Shown: positions 35,720 through 43,715 of the stretch, piece after piece
Layout of the letters: each line of letters begins with the position of its first letter
Position numbering within the stretch: position 1 is the stretch's first letter
Assembly (NCBI GenBank): GCA_964422725.1
Contig: CAYRCC010000004.1
Span: forward strand, 14,616-78,615
From: CAKSNH01 sp964422725
GTDB taxonomy: Bacteria > Bacillota > Clostridia > UBA1381
Reading direction: 5' to 3'
Length of the DNA stretch: 64,000 nt
Notes under the pieces: generated by a model
Databases searched by the model: none
Told to the model about the DNA's origin: nothing
The model's input: only the letters and a program-made list of their open reading frames with translations
Position numbers and translations under genes: made by a program

Positions 35720-37156
35720 ATGAATTACAGAATTATTTTATATACACTCGGCTGGGTTTTAAACTTTGAAGCCGCCGCTATGCTGGTCCCTGCCGTATGC
35801 GCATTGTTTTACCGCGAGGACTGCATATATGTTTTTGCACTTTGTATGGCAATATGTTTTTTGGTCGGCATTGCCCTGACGATAAAAAAACCGAAAAACT
35901 TTTCCCTGTACTCAAAAGAGGGATATGTAATAGTTGCGCTCTGCTGGATTGCGATAAGTATATTCGGCGCACTGCCTTTTATGCTTTCCGGCTCAATACC
36001 GAACTTTGTCGATGCATTCTTTGAAACGGTGTCCGGATTCACTACCACCGGCGCAACTATTCTGTCGGACATCGAAACACTGCCCAAGAGTATACTGCTG
36101 TGGCGCAGCTTTACACACTGGCTGGGCGGTATGGGTGTTTTGGTACTGCTTGTTGCCGTACTGCCGCTGTCCGGCGGAAGTAATATGCATATTGTCAGAG
36201 CCGAAAGTCCCGGACCTTCCGTAAGCAAGCTTGTGCCGCGAGTCAGGTCTACCGCAAAAATACTATACGGAATATATGCTGTAATGACCGTTATAATGAT
36301 AGGCTTTTTGCTTGCCGGCGGAATAGGCCTTTACGAATCGCTTAACATCGCATTTGCAACAGCCGGAACGGGCGGTTTCGGCGTAAAGAACACGAGTATG
36401 GCAGAGTATTCGTCGTATATACAAAATGTAGCAACTGTATTTATGATTCTTTTCGGAGTCAATTTTTCGATTTACTACCTTTTGCTGATACGCCGCTTTA
36501 AAGATGTACTCCGCTCGGACGAATTGAAAGCATATCTCGCAATTATATTCACAACCTCCGTACTTATATGCATCAATTCGTACAGCCACTTTAAAGGTTT
36601 CTGGGACGCTGTAAAACACAGTTTTTTCCAGGTTGCCTCTATTATAACCACAACCGGCTACTATTCGATGGACTTTGACCTTTGGCCGGAGTTTTCAAAG
36701 CTTTTGCTTATTTTGCTTATGTTTATAGGTGCAAGCGCCGGCAGTACCGGCGGCGGTATAAAGGTTATACGTATTATAACGCTTTTAAAAACGATAACAA
36801 AGGAAATACGTATCGCGGTACACCCTAAGCGTGTTTTCAAGGTATCCGTTGACGGCAGACCAATTGAACACGAAACAATGCGTGCAACCAACGTATTCAT
36901 AATGTCATATATTCTGCTGTTTATTATATTTTTGCTTATAGTAAGCCTTGATAATTATGATTTTACCACAAATTTCACCGCCGTTGCGACGGCAATCAAT
37001 AATGTGGGACCGGGACTTAATCTGGCAGGACCTGTGGAGAACTTTTCGTTCTTCTCGCCGCTTACGAAAATCACACTGTCATTTGCAATGCTTGCCGGCA
37101 GACTTGAGATTTTCCCGCTTTTGGTTTTGTTTACACCGCTGTACAGAAAAAGGTAA
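35720..37156 (+). CDS. trkH: Trk potassium transporter TrkH
   Basis: 478 residues, a membrane protein with four pore repeats. The selectivity-filter segments can be read: VSGFTTTGATI, ATAGTGGFGV, ASIITTTGYYS and INNVGPGLN. SFTHWLGGMGVLVL is a typical TrkH mark, as is the GASAGSTGGGIKVIR loop. Takes up K+ with TrkA. The last residues run straight to the shared terminator region. Confidence 0.96.
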   Translation: MNYRIILYTLGWVLNFEAAAMLVPAVCALFYREDCIYVFALCMAICFLVGIALTIKKPKNFSLYSKEGYVIVALCWIAISIFGALPFMLSGSIPNFVDAFFETVSGFTTTGATILSDIETLPKSILLWRSFTHWLGGMGVLVLLVAVLPLSGGSNMHIVRAESPGPSVSKLVPRVRSTAKILYGIYAVMTVIMIGFLLAGGIGLYESLNIAFATAGTGGFGVKNTSMAEYSSYIQNVATVFMILFGVNFSIYYLLLIRRFKDVLRSDELKAYLAIIFTTSVLICINSYSHFKGFWDAVKHSFFQVASIITTTGYYSMDFDLWPEFSKLLLILLMFIGASAGSTGGGIKVIRIITLLKTITKEIRIAVHPKRVFKVSVDGRPIEHETMRATNVFIMSYILLFIIFLLIVSLDNYDFTTNFTAVATAINNVGPGLNLAGPVENFSFFSPLTKITLSFAMLAGRLEIFPLLVLFTPLYRKR

Positions 37157-37274
37157 ATAAAAAAGGCAGTATACCGCCAAAGACTCAGGCAAAATGTCTA
37201 CAGCTTTTCAAGAAGCTTCAGCGAATGATTTTTAAATATCAATTTGCATAAAACAGTCCGCTGAAAACAAAAAT

Positions 37275-37317
37275 AATCTCCTGAAACTCAGCTTGATTTA
37301 CTGTGTTTCGGGAGATT
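37275..37317. terminator. bidirectional terminator between trkH and the DUF362 gene
   Basis: 13-bp stem with one mismatch (AATCTCCTGAAAC / GTTTCGGGAGATT). TTTTTTT follows on plus, and ATTTTTGTTTT on minus. The converging genes end at 37156 and 37361. Confidence 0.82.
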
Positions 37318-37360
37318 TTTTTGCAATATTTTTAAGACTGTTTGCCGCATTCCCTTATTT

Positions 37361-38248
37361 TCAGTCAATGCAAATAAGCTCGTATTCCCTTGAACCGCAG
37401 CCGATTTTTGCCGCCGACTCAATAGTATGCACACCGTGGCGCGACTCTACTCGTTCAATAAAATGTTTTTGTCCCTTATCATCTTTCGCACCATAAACAA
37501 AATCAAGACACGCTTGATCCACCGCAACGGGGTCAAGCGAGGCCGCTATACCGATATCATTCATACACGGGTCCTCCGCCACTTCACAGCAGTCGCAGTC
37601 GACCGACAAATTTTTCATAACATTTATATATACAACATTTTCTCCGAAATAATCTATAACCGATTTTGCCGCATCTGCCATAGATTCGAGGAACTTATCC
37701 TGTGGTGCCGCATTATCCCACACCTTTGCCGTGTCGGCAGTTACACCGGCGGAATGAATATAAGCTTTTCCCGCGCTTGAGGCACAGCCTATCGAAAGCT
37801 GTTTCAATGCACCGCCGTATCCGCCCATCGGGTGACCTTTAAAATGTGACAGCACCAGCATAGAATCATAATTCACAAGATTTTTTCCGACATAGTTCTT
37901 CTCCAATATGTTACCGCCTTTTACGATAAACTCTGCGTCCGGTCCTTCGCCGTCCATAATATCCACATCAAAATACTTCGACCAACCGTGCTTCTCCATC
38001 AAGTCGGTATGCTTGGCTGTGGTATTTCTCGCGCCGGCATATGCCGTATTACACTCAACAACCGTACCGCCGACTGCCTCTATAACTGGTTTCCAAAATT
38101 CCGGTTTCAGAAAATTCTGATTTCCCGCCTCTCCAGAGTGAAGCTTTACCGCTATATTACCCGTCAGCTCACGTCCTACTGTTTTGTAAAGCTCAAGCAC
38201 TTTTTCGGGAGAAATGTTTTTAGTAAAATACACCTTTGATTTTTCCAT
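37361..38248 (-). CDS. DUF362 domain protein
   Basis: 295 residues from ATG 38248 (MEKSKVYFTK, with GAGGGG upstream); the frame runs on to 38368 without support. Marks of DUF362: VAVKLHSGEAGN near the start, VVECNTAYAGARNTTAKH, SHFKGHPMGGYGGALKQLSIGCAS, and DPVAVDQACLDFV. Many relatives carry a ferredoxin domain; here only a cysteine cluster DCDCC...DPCMND is present. Function unknown, probably a redox or metal-centre protein. It stands alone, divergent from the MarR gene. Confidence 0.88.
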   Translation of the reverse strand: MEKSKVYFTKNISPEKVLELYKTVGRELTGNIAVKLHSGEAGNQNFLKPEFWKPVIEAVGGTVVECNTAYAGARNTTAKHTDLMEKHGWSKYFDVDIMDGEGPDAEFIVKGGNILEKNYVGKNLVNYDSMLVLSHFKGHPMGGYGGALKQLSIGCASSAGKAYIHSAGVTADTAKVWDNAAPQDKFLESMADAAKSVIDYFGENVVYINVMKNLSVDCDCCEVAEDPCMNDIGIAASLDPVAVDQACLDFVYGAKDDKGQKHFIERVESRHGVHTIESAAKIGCGSREYELICID

Positions 38249-38487
38249 CTTATTACCCCTCTTTCGCATTTTTGACTGCACGCCGATTAATTGCAAAACA
38301 TCAGACCCATTACACCTTTTCAATTTGCCGAAACGGCAAAAACCGCCAATCCGAGATTTCACTGCCAATTAATCAATCCCTGCCTGAATATATTTTAACA
38401 CATATATTGTTCCATATCAATGTGAATTTTTTAAATTGTTTAAACAATTATTTTTCCGATGTACACTCAACAAATATATTTTCAATA

Positions 38488-38542
38488 TTGACACAGCAAC
38501 CGAAACGTGATATTATTTAGTTAGTTAACTAAATAATATCAC
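38488..38542 (+). promoter_or_regulatory. marR-ABC promoter with a 36-bp palindromic operator
   Basis: TTGACA (38488-38493), 17 bases, TATTAT (38511-38516). Positions 38507-38542 form a palindrome with perfect 17-bp arms (GTGATATTATTTAGTTA and its complement) around GT, covering the -10 and start point. A MarR dimer, or two, should bind here, giving autoregulation. The rest of the 346-base gap (38249-38594) shows nothing I can name. Confidence 0.82.
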
Positions 38543-38594
38543 TGTAAAAAAATGACTGCGGCATATTTACAGTTTGTGTAAGGGAGGATAAGAT

Positions 38595-39044
38595 TTGAAT
38601 AAATACTACAAAACAGATACTCCGACCGTAATAATGCTTTCTTCCGCAATATCGAAAATGTTTATGGACAATATGCGCCGCGAAACGGCAAAGCTCGGTA
38701 TCAATTCGAGCTATCGTCCGATACTTGTGCATTTGGCGAAAAATGAGGGAATAACTCAGCTTGACCTCGTTAAGCTTACGCACTTAACCGCGCCGTCCAT
38801 AAGCGTAACACTGCGTAAAATGGAGGCAGATACGCTGATTCGCAAAGAAACCGACAGCAAGGATATGCGCCAAATCCGCCTGTATCTTACCGATAAAGGA
38901 AAGCGGCTCGACGAAAAGCTCCGCCGCATAGCGCAAAGCTTTGACAATATATATATGGAGGGTATCGGTGAGCTTGAAATGGATACGGCGAAGGAGTGTT
39001 TAAAAAAAATCAAAGAAAATATACTTAGATATGAAGGAGAATGA
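38595..39044 (+). CDS. MarR-family transcriptional regulator
   Basis: 149 residues, TTG start with GGGAGG 7 bases upstream. Winged helix: GITQLDLVKLTHLTAPSISVTLRKME (recognition helix) and the wing ETDSKDMRQIRLYLTDKG. The helices at both ends would dimerise. It precedes two ABC exporter genes (stop and next ATG overlap) and its promoter carries a large palindrome, so it probably represses its own operon until a drug or other small molecule releases it. Confidence 0.95.
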   Translation: MNKYYKTDTPTVIMLSSAISKMFMDNMRRETAKLGINSSYRPILVHLAKNEGITQLDLVKLTHLTAPSISVTLRKMEADTLIRKETDSKDMRQIRLYLTDKGKRLDEKLRRIAQSFDNIYMEGIGELEMDTAKECLKKIKENILRYEGE

Positions 39045-39046
39045 CT

Positions 39047-40774
39047 ATGAGTGTTTTTAAATATTTAAAAAAATACCGGTTTTTCGCGGTTTTAACGCCT
39101 TTGTTTATGATTGGCGAGGTTCTTGTAGATTTACTTCAGCCAAAGCTTATGTCAATCATAGTTGACGAAGGCGTTCTGAAAGGCGATATGAATATTATAC
39201 TGAAAACCGGTATGATGATGCTCGGACTGGTTATTTTGGGGTTTATTGCCGGTTCGGCATCGTCCGCAACCGCCGGTATCACGTCGCAGAATTTCAGCAA
39301 TGACCTCAGAAAAGCAGTTTACGGTAAAATAATGAATTTATCATTTGAACAGACAGACAAATTTACAACCGGCTCACTTATTACACGACTGACAAACGAT
39401 GTAACTCAGGTACAGGAGCTTGTCAGTATGGTACTCAGAATGTTTGTGCGGTCGGGACTTATGTTTGCCGGCGGCATTTTTATGACACTTTCGCTTAACA
39501 TTGAATTTGCAAAAGTGCTTGCGGTTGCACTGCCGATACAGCTGGTTATAATTATCGTTTTTTTATCAAAGGCAACTCCGCTTTTCTCGATTGTACAAAA
39601 ACGCTTGGACAGGGTAAATTCGGTAGTACAGGAGAATGTATCGGGTGCGAGAGTGGTAAAAGCGTATGTACGCGAGGAACACGAAAAGGAACGTTTTTCC
39701 GAGGCAAATACCGGTTTGATGCAAATCAACCTCAAAGTACAGACACTTCTGGCAACCGTTATGCCTATACTTATGCTTATTATGAACATTTCGGTTGTAG
39801 CGATTATATATATCGGCGGAAAACAGGTTGAGGCACGCAATATGCAGGCAGGCTCTATAATGGCGGCAATTACATATGCAACTATGATTATTATGTCAAT
39901 GATGAATATAAGCAATATGTTCCAGGGCGTATCAAGAGCAAGAGCCTCGGCAAAACGTATAGAAGACGTACTTTCAACCAATCCGGCTGTTGTGGGCGGC
40001 GAGGTCTGCGAGGAATTATCTGACGGAAATATCAGCTTTGAAAACGTCAGCTTTCACTACCCTAACTTTGTCGGCAAGCCTGTACTCCAAAATATCAATA
40101 TTGACATAAAAAGCGGCGAAACAATTGCAATTTTAGGGTCTACCGGTTCGGGAAAAACCAGTCTTGTAAATCTGATACCGCGTTTTTATGATGTTTCCGA
40201 CGGCTGTATAAAAATCGACGGCAAGGATATCCGCGAATACGATTTGGAAACACTGCGCCGTTCAATGGGTATTGTTTTGCAAAAAAGCGAGCTTTTCTCC
40301 GGAACAATAGCCGACAACATACGCTGGGGAAACTCCGAAGCCGATATGGACGATGTCATTCATGCCGCGGCAATCGCACAGGCGGACGACTTTATATGCG
40401 GATTTAACAACGGTTACGAAACCGTTATCGGCGAAAAGGGTTCGTCGCTGTCCGGCGGTCAAAAGCAAAGACTGTGCATTGCAAGAGCAATTCTTAAAAA
40501 GCCGAAAATATTGATTTTTGACGATTCCACCTCCGCGCTTGATTTAGGTACAGAGGCACGTCTGCAAAAAGCACTGCGCGACAATCTGTCGGATACCACG
40601 GTAATTATGATTGCACAGCGCGTTGCAAGCGTAAAAAGTGCGGATAAGATTATAATTTTGGATAAAGGTACGGTGTCGGCGGTAGGTACGCATACGCAAT
40701 TGCTCAAAACAAGCGACGTATACCGCGATATCTACAATTCACAGATGAAGAAAGGTGATGACGAAAATGAGTAA
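39047..40774 (+). CDS. ABC exporter half-transporter, subunit 1 (multidrug type)
   Basis: 575 residues: six membrane helices (about 1-310), then an ATPase with GSTGSGKTS (Walker A), SSLSGGQKQR (signature), ILIFDDSTSALD (Walker B) and IAQRVASV at the switch (H-loop replaced by Q). The Asp in place of the usual catalytic Glu after Walker B (FDDS instead of LDEA) and the Gln switch mark the degenerate half of a heterodimeric exporter. ATG 39047 has GAAGGAG 7 bases upstream; ATG 39041 is too close to it. It overlaps the next gene by 8 bases. Confidence 0.94.
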   Translation: MSVFKYLKKYRFFAVLTPLFMIGEVLVDLLQPKLMSIIVDEGVLKGDMNIILKTGMMMLGLVILGFIAGSASSATAGITSQNFSNDLRKAVYGKIMNLSFEQTDKFTTGSLITRLTNDVTQVQELVSMVLRMFVRSGLMFAGGIFMTLSLNIEFAKVLAVALPIQLVIIIVFLSKATPLFSIVQKRLDRVNSVVQENVSGARVVKAYVREEHEKERFSEANTGLMQINLKVQTLLATVMPILMLIMNISVVAIIYIGGKQVEARNMQAGSIMAAITYATMIIMSMMNISNMFQGVSRARASAKRIEDVLSTNPAVVGGEVCEELSDGNISFENVSFHYPNFVGKPVLQNINIDIKSGETIAILGSTGSGKTSLVNLIPRFYDVSDGCIKIDGKDIREYDLETLRRSMGIVLQKSELFSGTIADNIRWGNSEADMDDVIHAAAIAQADDFICGFNNGYETVIGEKGSSLSGGQKQRLCIARAILKKPKILIFDDSTSALDLGTEARLQKALRDNLSDTTVIMIAQRVASVKSADKIIILDKGTVSAVGTHTQLLKTSDVYRDIYNSQMKKGDDENE

Positions 40775-42608
40775 TAAACCCAACACACCGCCCGCTCCCC
40801 GTATAAACTTAGGACCGCGCCGCGGACCGAGAGGAGCTATGATGGCTGTTGAAAAGCCTAAAGACGGTAAAAAGGCAGTAAAACGTCTTTTGCATTATAT
40901 AGGTTCAAACAAATATCTGTTCTTTTCGCTTATGCTTACCGTAATGCTTGTTACGATACTGTCGCTTATTGCGCCTACTCTGCAGGGAAACGCAATTGAT
41001 GCGGTTACTTTGACGGAAAGCGGAATAACTTTGGATTTTGACAGCTTTGCAAGACTTCTCACACTTTTGGCTGTGACGTATACTCTGTCGTCACTGTTCA
41101 CGCTTGCACAGGGTGTTTTGTCGGCAAAGCTTTCGCAGTCCACCGTTCAGCATATGCGAAGTGATTTGTTTTCCAAAATCGTGCGCCTTCCGATTAAATA
41201 TATGGACACTCACCAGCACGGTGACATAATGAGCCGTATGACAAATGATGTGGAAACCATATCCAACACTATATCCCAATCAATAGCATCGCTCATTTCA
41301 GGCGCGCTGACCGTCTGCGGAACATTTGTTATTATGCTTTTGAAAAGTCCGATTTTGACGCTTGTGAGTATGATAACAATAGCGCTTACAGTTACGGCAA
41401 CTTCTTTTATGACAAAGTATATGCGAAAGTTTTTCACTCAGCAGCAAGTACTTTTGGGACAGCTTAACGGTCAGGCGGAAGAAACAATAACCGGATATAA
41501 AACTATTTCCGCGTTTTCGCGCGAGAGTGCTGAGATGGAAAAATTCAACGATATAAGCGACGAGCTGAAAAAATGCGGTATAAAAGCGCAAGTGCTTGGC
41601 GGCACTATGGGACCTATGATGAACTCAATCGGAAATATAGGTTTTTTGATTATAGCGGTTTTCGGCGGCTGGTTCGCACTTAACAAAATGATAAGTGTCG
41701 GAACTATTCAGGCATTTATAATTTATTCAAAGCAGTTTACCCGACCTATAAACGAAATCGCGCACCAATACGCACAAATCCAAACCGCAATTGCCGGTGC
41801 GGAACGTGTATTCGAGGTTATGGACGCACCGCTTGAAATTGATAACGGAAAAACAAGTCTTAACGATATAAAGGGTGATATTAAGTTTGAACATATTATG
41901 TTTTCGTACAAACAGGGCGAGCCTGTATTGAAAGACTTCAATCTTGACGTTAAAGCCGGACAGCAAATTGCGCTTGTCGGCGCAACAGGTTCAGGCAAAA
42001 CCACCGTCGTAAATCTGCTTACACGCTTTTATGATGTCGACGACGGAAACATTCGCATTGACGGCGTTGATATACGCGATATTCCCAAAGACGAACTCAG
42101 AAACAACATTGCAATCGTTCTTCAAGACACTGTGCTGTTCTCCGACACCGTTGAAAACAACATCAAATACGGTAACCTAAGTGCCGAAACAGATAAAATA
42201 ACCGCCGCCGCCGAAACGGCAAATGCCGATATGTTTATCAACCGACTTCCCGACGGTTACGACACAATGCTCACCGAATCGGGTTCAAACCTCAGTCAGG
42301 GTGAACGACAGCTTTTATCCATTGCCAGAGCAGTGCTTAAAGACCCTAAAATCCTTATTCTTGACGAGGCAACCTCAAGTGTAGATACAAGAACCGAGCT
42401 GCATATTCAGCAAGCTATGATTGCACTTATGAAAAACCGCACAAGCATTATAATCGCACACAGACTCTCCACAATACGCGATTCCGACGTTATAGTCGTA
42501 CTTGACGGCGGACAGATAGTGGAACAGGGGAATCACGAGGAGCTTTTGGAAAAGAAAGGCTGCTATTATAATCTGTATCAGACACAGTTTGCCGGAAACG
42601 TGATTTAG
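40767..42608 (+). CDS. ABC exporter half-transporter, subunit 2 (multidrug type)
   Basis: 613 residues: a proline/arginine-rich N-terminal extension (about 35 residues, RINLGPRRGPRG), six membrane helices, and a fully canonical ATPase with GATGSGKTT, NLSQGERQL, ILILDEATSSVD and IAHRLSTI. It pairs with subunit 1 to form a heterodimer with one consensus and one degenerate ATP site, as in BmrCD/LmrCD-like pumps. ATG 40767 is chosen for its spacing to AAAGG. Under MarR control; substrate unknown. Confidence 0.94.
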   Translation: MSNKPNTPPAPRINLGPRRGPRGAMMAVEKPKDGKKAVKRLLHYIGSNKYLFFSLMLTVMLVTILSLIAPTLQGNAIDAVTLTESGITLDFDSFARLLTLLAVTYTLSSLFTLAQGVLSAKLSQSTVQHMRSDLFSKIVRLPIKYMDTHQHGDIMSRMTNDVETISNTISQSIASLISGALTVCGTFVIMLLKSPILTLVSMITIALTVTATSFMTKYMRKFFTQQQVLLGQLNGQAEETITGYKTISAFSRESAEMEKFNDISDELKKCGIKAQVLGGTMGPMMNSIGNIGFLIIAVFGGWFALNKMISVGTIQAFIIYSKQFTRPINEIAHQYAQIQTAIAGAERVFEVMDAPLEIDNGKTSLNDIKGDIKFEHIMFSYKQGEPVLKDFNLDVKAGQQIALVGATGSGKTTVVNLLTRFYDVDDGNIRIDGVDIRDIPKDELRNNIAIVLQDTVLFSDTVENNIKYGNLSAETDKITAAAETANADMFINRLPDGYDTMLTESGSNLSQGERQLLSIARAVLKDPKILILDEATSSVDTRTELHIQQAMIALMKNRTSIIIAHRLSTIRDSDVIVVLDGGQIVEQGNHEELLEKKGCYYNLYQTQFAGNVI

Positions 42609-42635
42609 TAACTACAAACGCACAAAGCAAAAAAA

Positions 42636-42687
42636 TAAGTCGGTATCCGAAAGTCAAACAAGTATTTGACAATCGGATACCGACTTA
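42636..42687 (-). terminator. terminator of rhaM (minus strand)
   Basis: 15-bp perfect stem (TAAGTCGGTATCCGA and its complement) with an inner small hairpin. On the minus strand it is followed by TTTTTTTGC. On plus there is no T-tract, so it serves rhaM best but may also slow read-through from the ABC operon. Confidence 0.82.
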
Positions 42688-42761
42688 AAAATTATCCGTT
42701 CTGCATTATCAATTAATATATTCACTGCCGCAGTACGCGCGGCAAAGCTATTCACCCAAAA

Positions 42762-43076
42762 TCAATCCAAATGAAATACAGGTGTCAAATCGACGGATAC
42801 CGGACTGTTATCAGGATTGGTTTCCATTATGTCAGCCATAAAATCCCACCATTTTCTGTTTATAGGCGTGTCCGCACTTTTTGCCCATTTTTCCTCCGAC
42901 TCAATTTCTATGTAACCGTAAAGTACATTGGTTTCCTTGTCCAAAAAAATAGAATAATTCTTGCCGCCGTATTCGTGAATCATATCCTGCATTTCAGGCC
43001 AAAGCTCATTATGACGCTTCTCATATTCGGCAGCCATACCGTCGTACAACTTCATTTTAAATGATTTTCTTATCAT
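42762..43076 (-). CDS. rhaM: L-rhamnose mutarotase
   Basis: 104 residues, a ferredoxin-like dimeric fold. MKLYDGMAAEYEKRHNELWPEM carries the family's catalytic His and Tyr area; YSIFLDKETNVLYGYIE and NRKWWDFMADIMET are typical. It interconverts alpha and beta L-rhamnose. No other rhamnose genes are adjacent, so it stands as a single-gene unit with its own promoter and terminator, consistent with use of rhamnose from plant or microbial polysaccharide. Confidence 0.94.
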   Translation of the reverse strand: MIRKSFKMKLYDGMAAEYEKRHNELWPEMQDMIHEYGGKNYSIFLDKETNVLYGYIEIESEEKWAKSADTPINRKWWDFMADIMETNPDNSPVSVDLTPVFHLD

Positions 43077-43112
43077 GCACTATCGCACTCCTTATTAATA
43101 ATATATACTTAT

Positions 43113-43141
43113 ATATTACACAATTAAAATGAATAAGTCAA
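43113..43141 (-). promoter_or_regulatory. promoter of rhaM
   Basis: On the minus strand TTGACT (43141-43136), 17 bases, TAATAT (43118-43113), about 37 bases before the rhaM start. Confidence 0.5.
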
Positions 43142-43205
43142 TAAAATTTTAAATGTTTTTTTAACACATTCAAACACCGAAACCAAACCTGTACATTCAG
43201 ACAAA

Positions 43206-43436
43206 TCAATTGTATCTGTCAACAAACAACTGTTCAACCTTTATACCGAGAATGTCAGCTATCGCAAACACAACGTCAAGCGATGCGCCGACTTTCGCAT
43301 TCTCTATTCTGCCCAAATGAGTAGGATCTATATTCAATTTTTCTGCCAGCTGCAGCTGGGTAAAATCTTTGATTTTTCTGTAATAACCAATGTTAAGTCC
43401 TAACACTCTGTAATTCGTATAAAAATCTTTTTTCAT
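43206..43436 (-). CDS. small XRE-type helix-turn-helix regulator
   Basis: 76 residues, almost only the HTH_3 domain: RKIKDFTQLQLAEKLNIDPTHLGRIENAK with a clear helix-turn-helix, then LDVVFAIADILGIKVEQLF. CGGAGG lies upstream of ATG 43436. It stands alone; the target is unknown. The neighbours are the Cthe_2159-like gene (upstream) and rhaM (downstream), either of which could be its target. Confidence 0.9.
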   Translation of the reverse strand: MKKDFYTNYRVLGLNIGYYRKIKDFTQLQLAEKLNIDPTHLGRIENAKVGASLDVVFAIADILGIKVEQLFVDRYN

Positions 43437-43633
43437 AGTACTAATACCTCCGAAACTTTGCTAAATATCATATTATATTTTATCATAATTTTAAAAAAGT
43501 ATAAATAGACTTTTTCACATTTTTTTAGATTTCATACTCCTGTTATTTGTATTATTTACACAAATAATAATTTAATAAACCTTAACTTTTTTCAGCCGAT
43601 TATGCACACAAAAAGCATTGCGGCAAGTACGCG

Positions 43634-43680
43634 CAAAACACACCGCATTATGCGCTTTTCGCGCCACTCGGTGTGTTTTG
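43634..43680. terminator. inverted repeat, probable terminator after the Cthe_2159-like gene
   Basis: 12-bp perfect arms (CAAAACACACCG / CGGTGTGTTTTG) with an inner GCGC..GCGC hairpin, 35 bases after the stop at 43716. The T-rich flank (ATTTTATATTTT) is on the plus side, so for the minus-strand gene it is an atypical terminator. Elsewhere in the 43437-43715 gap I see only AT-rich promoter-like sequence for the XRE gene. Confidence 0.5.
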
Positions 43681-43715
43681 ATTTTATATTTTCCGCATAA
43701 ATTTACAGCTTTATT

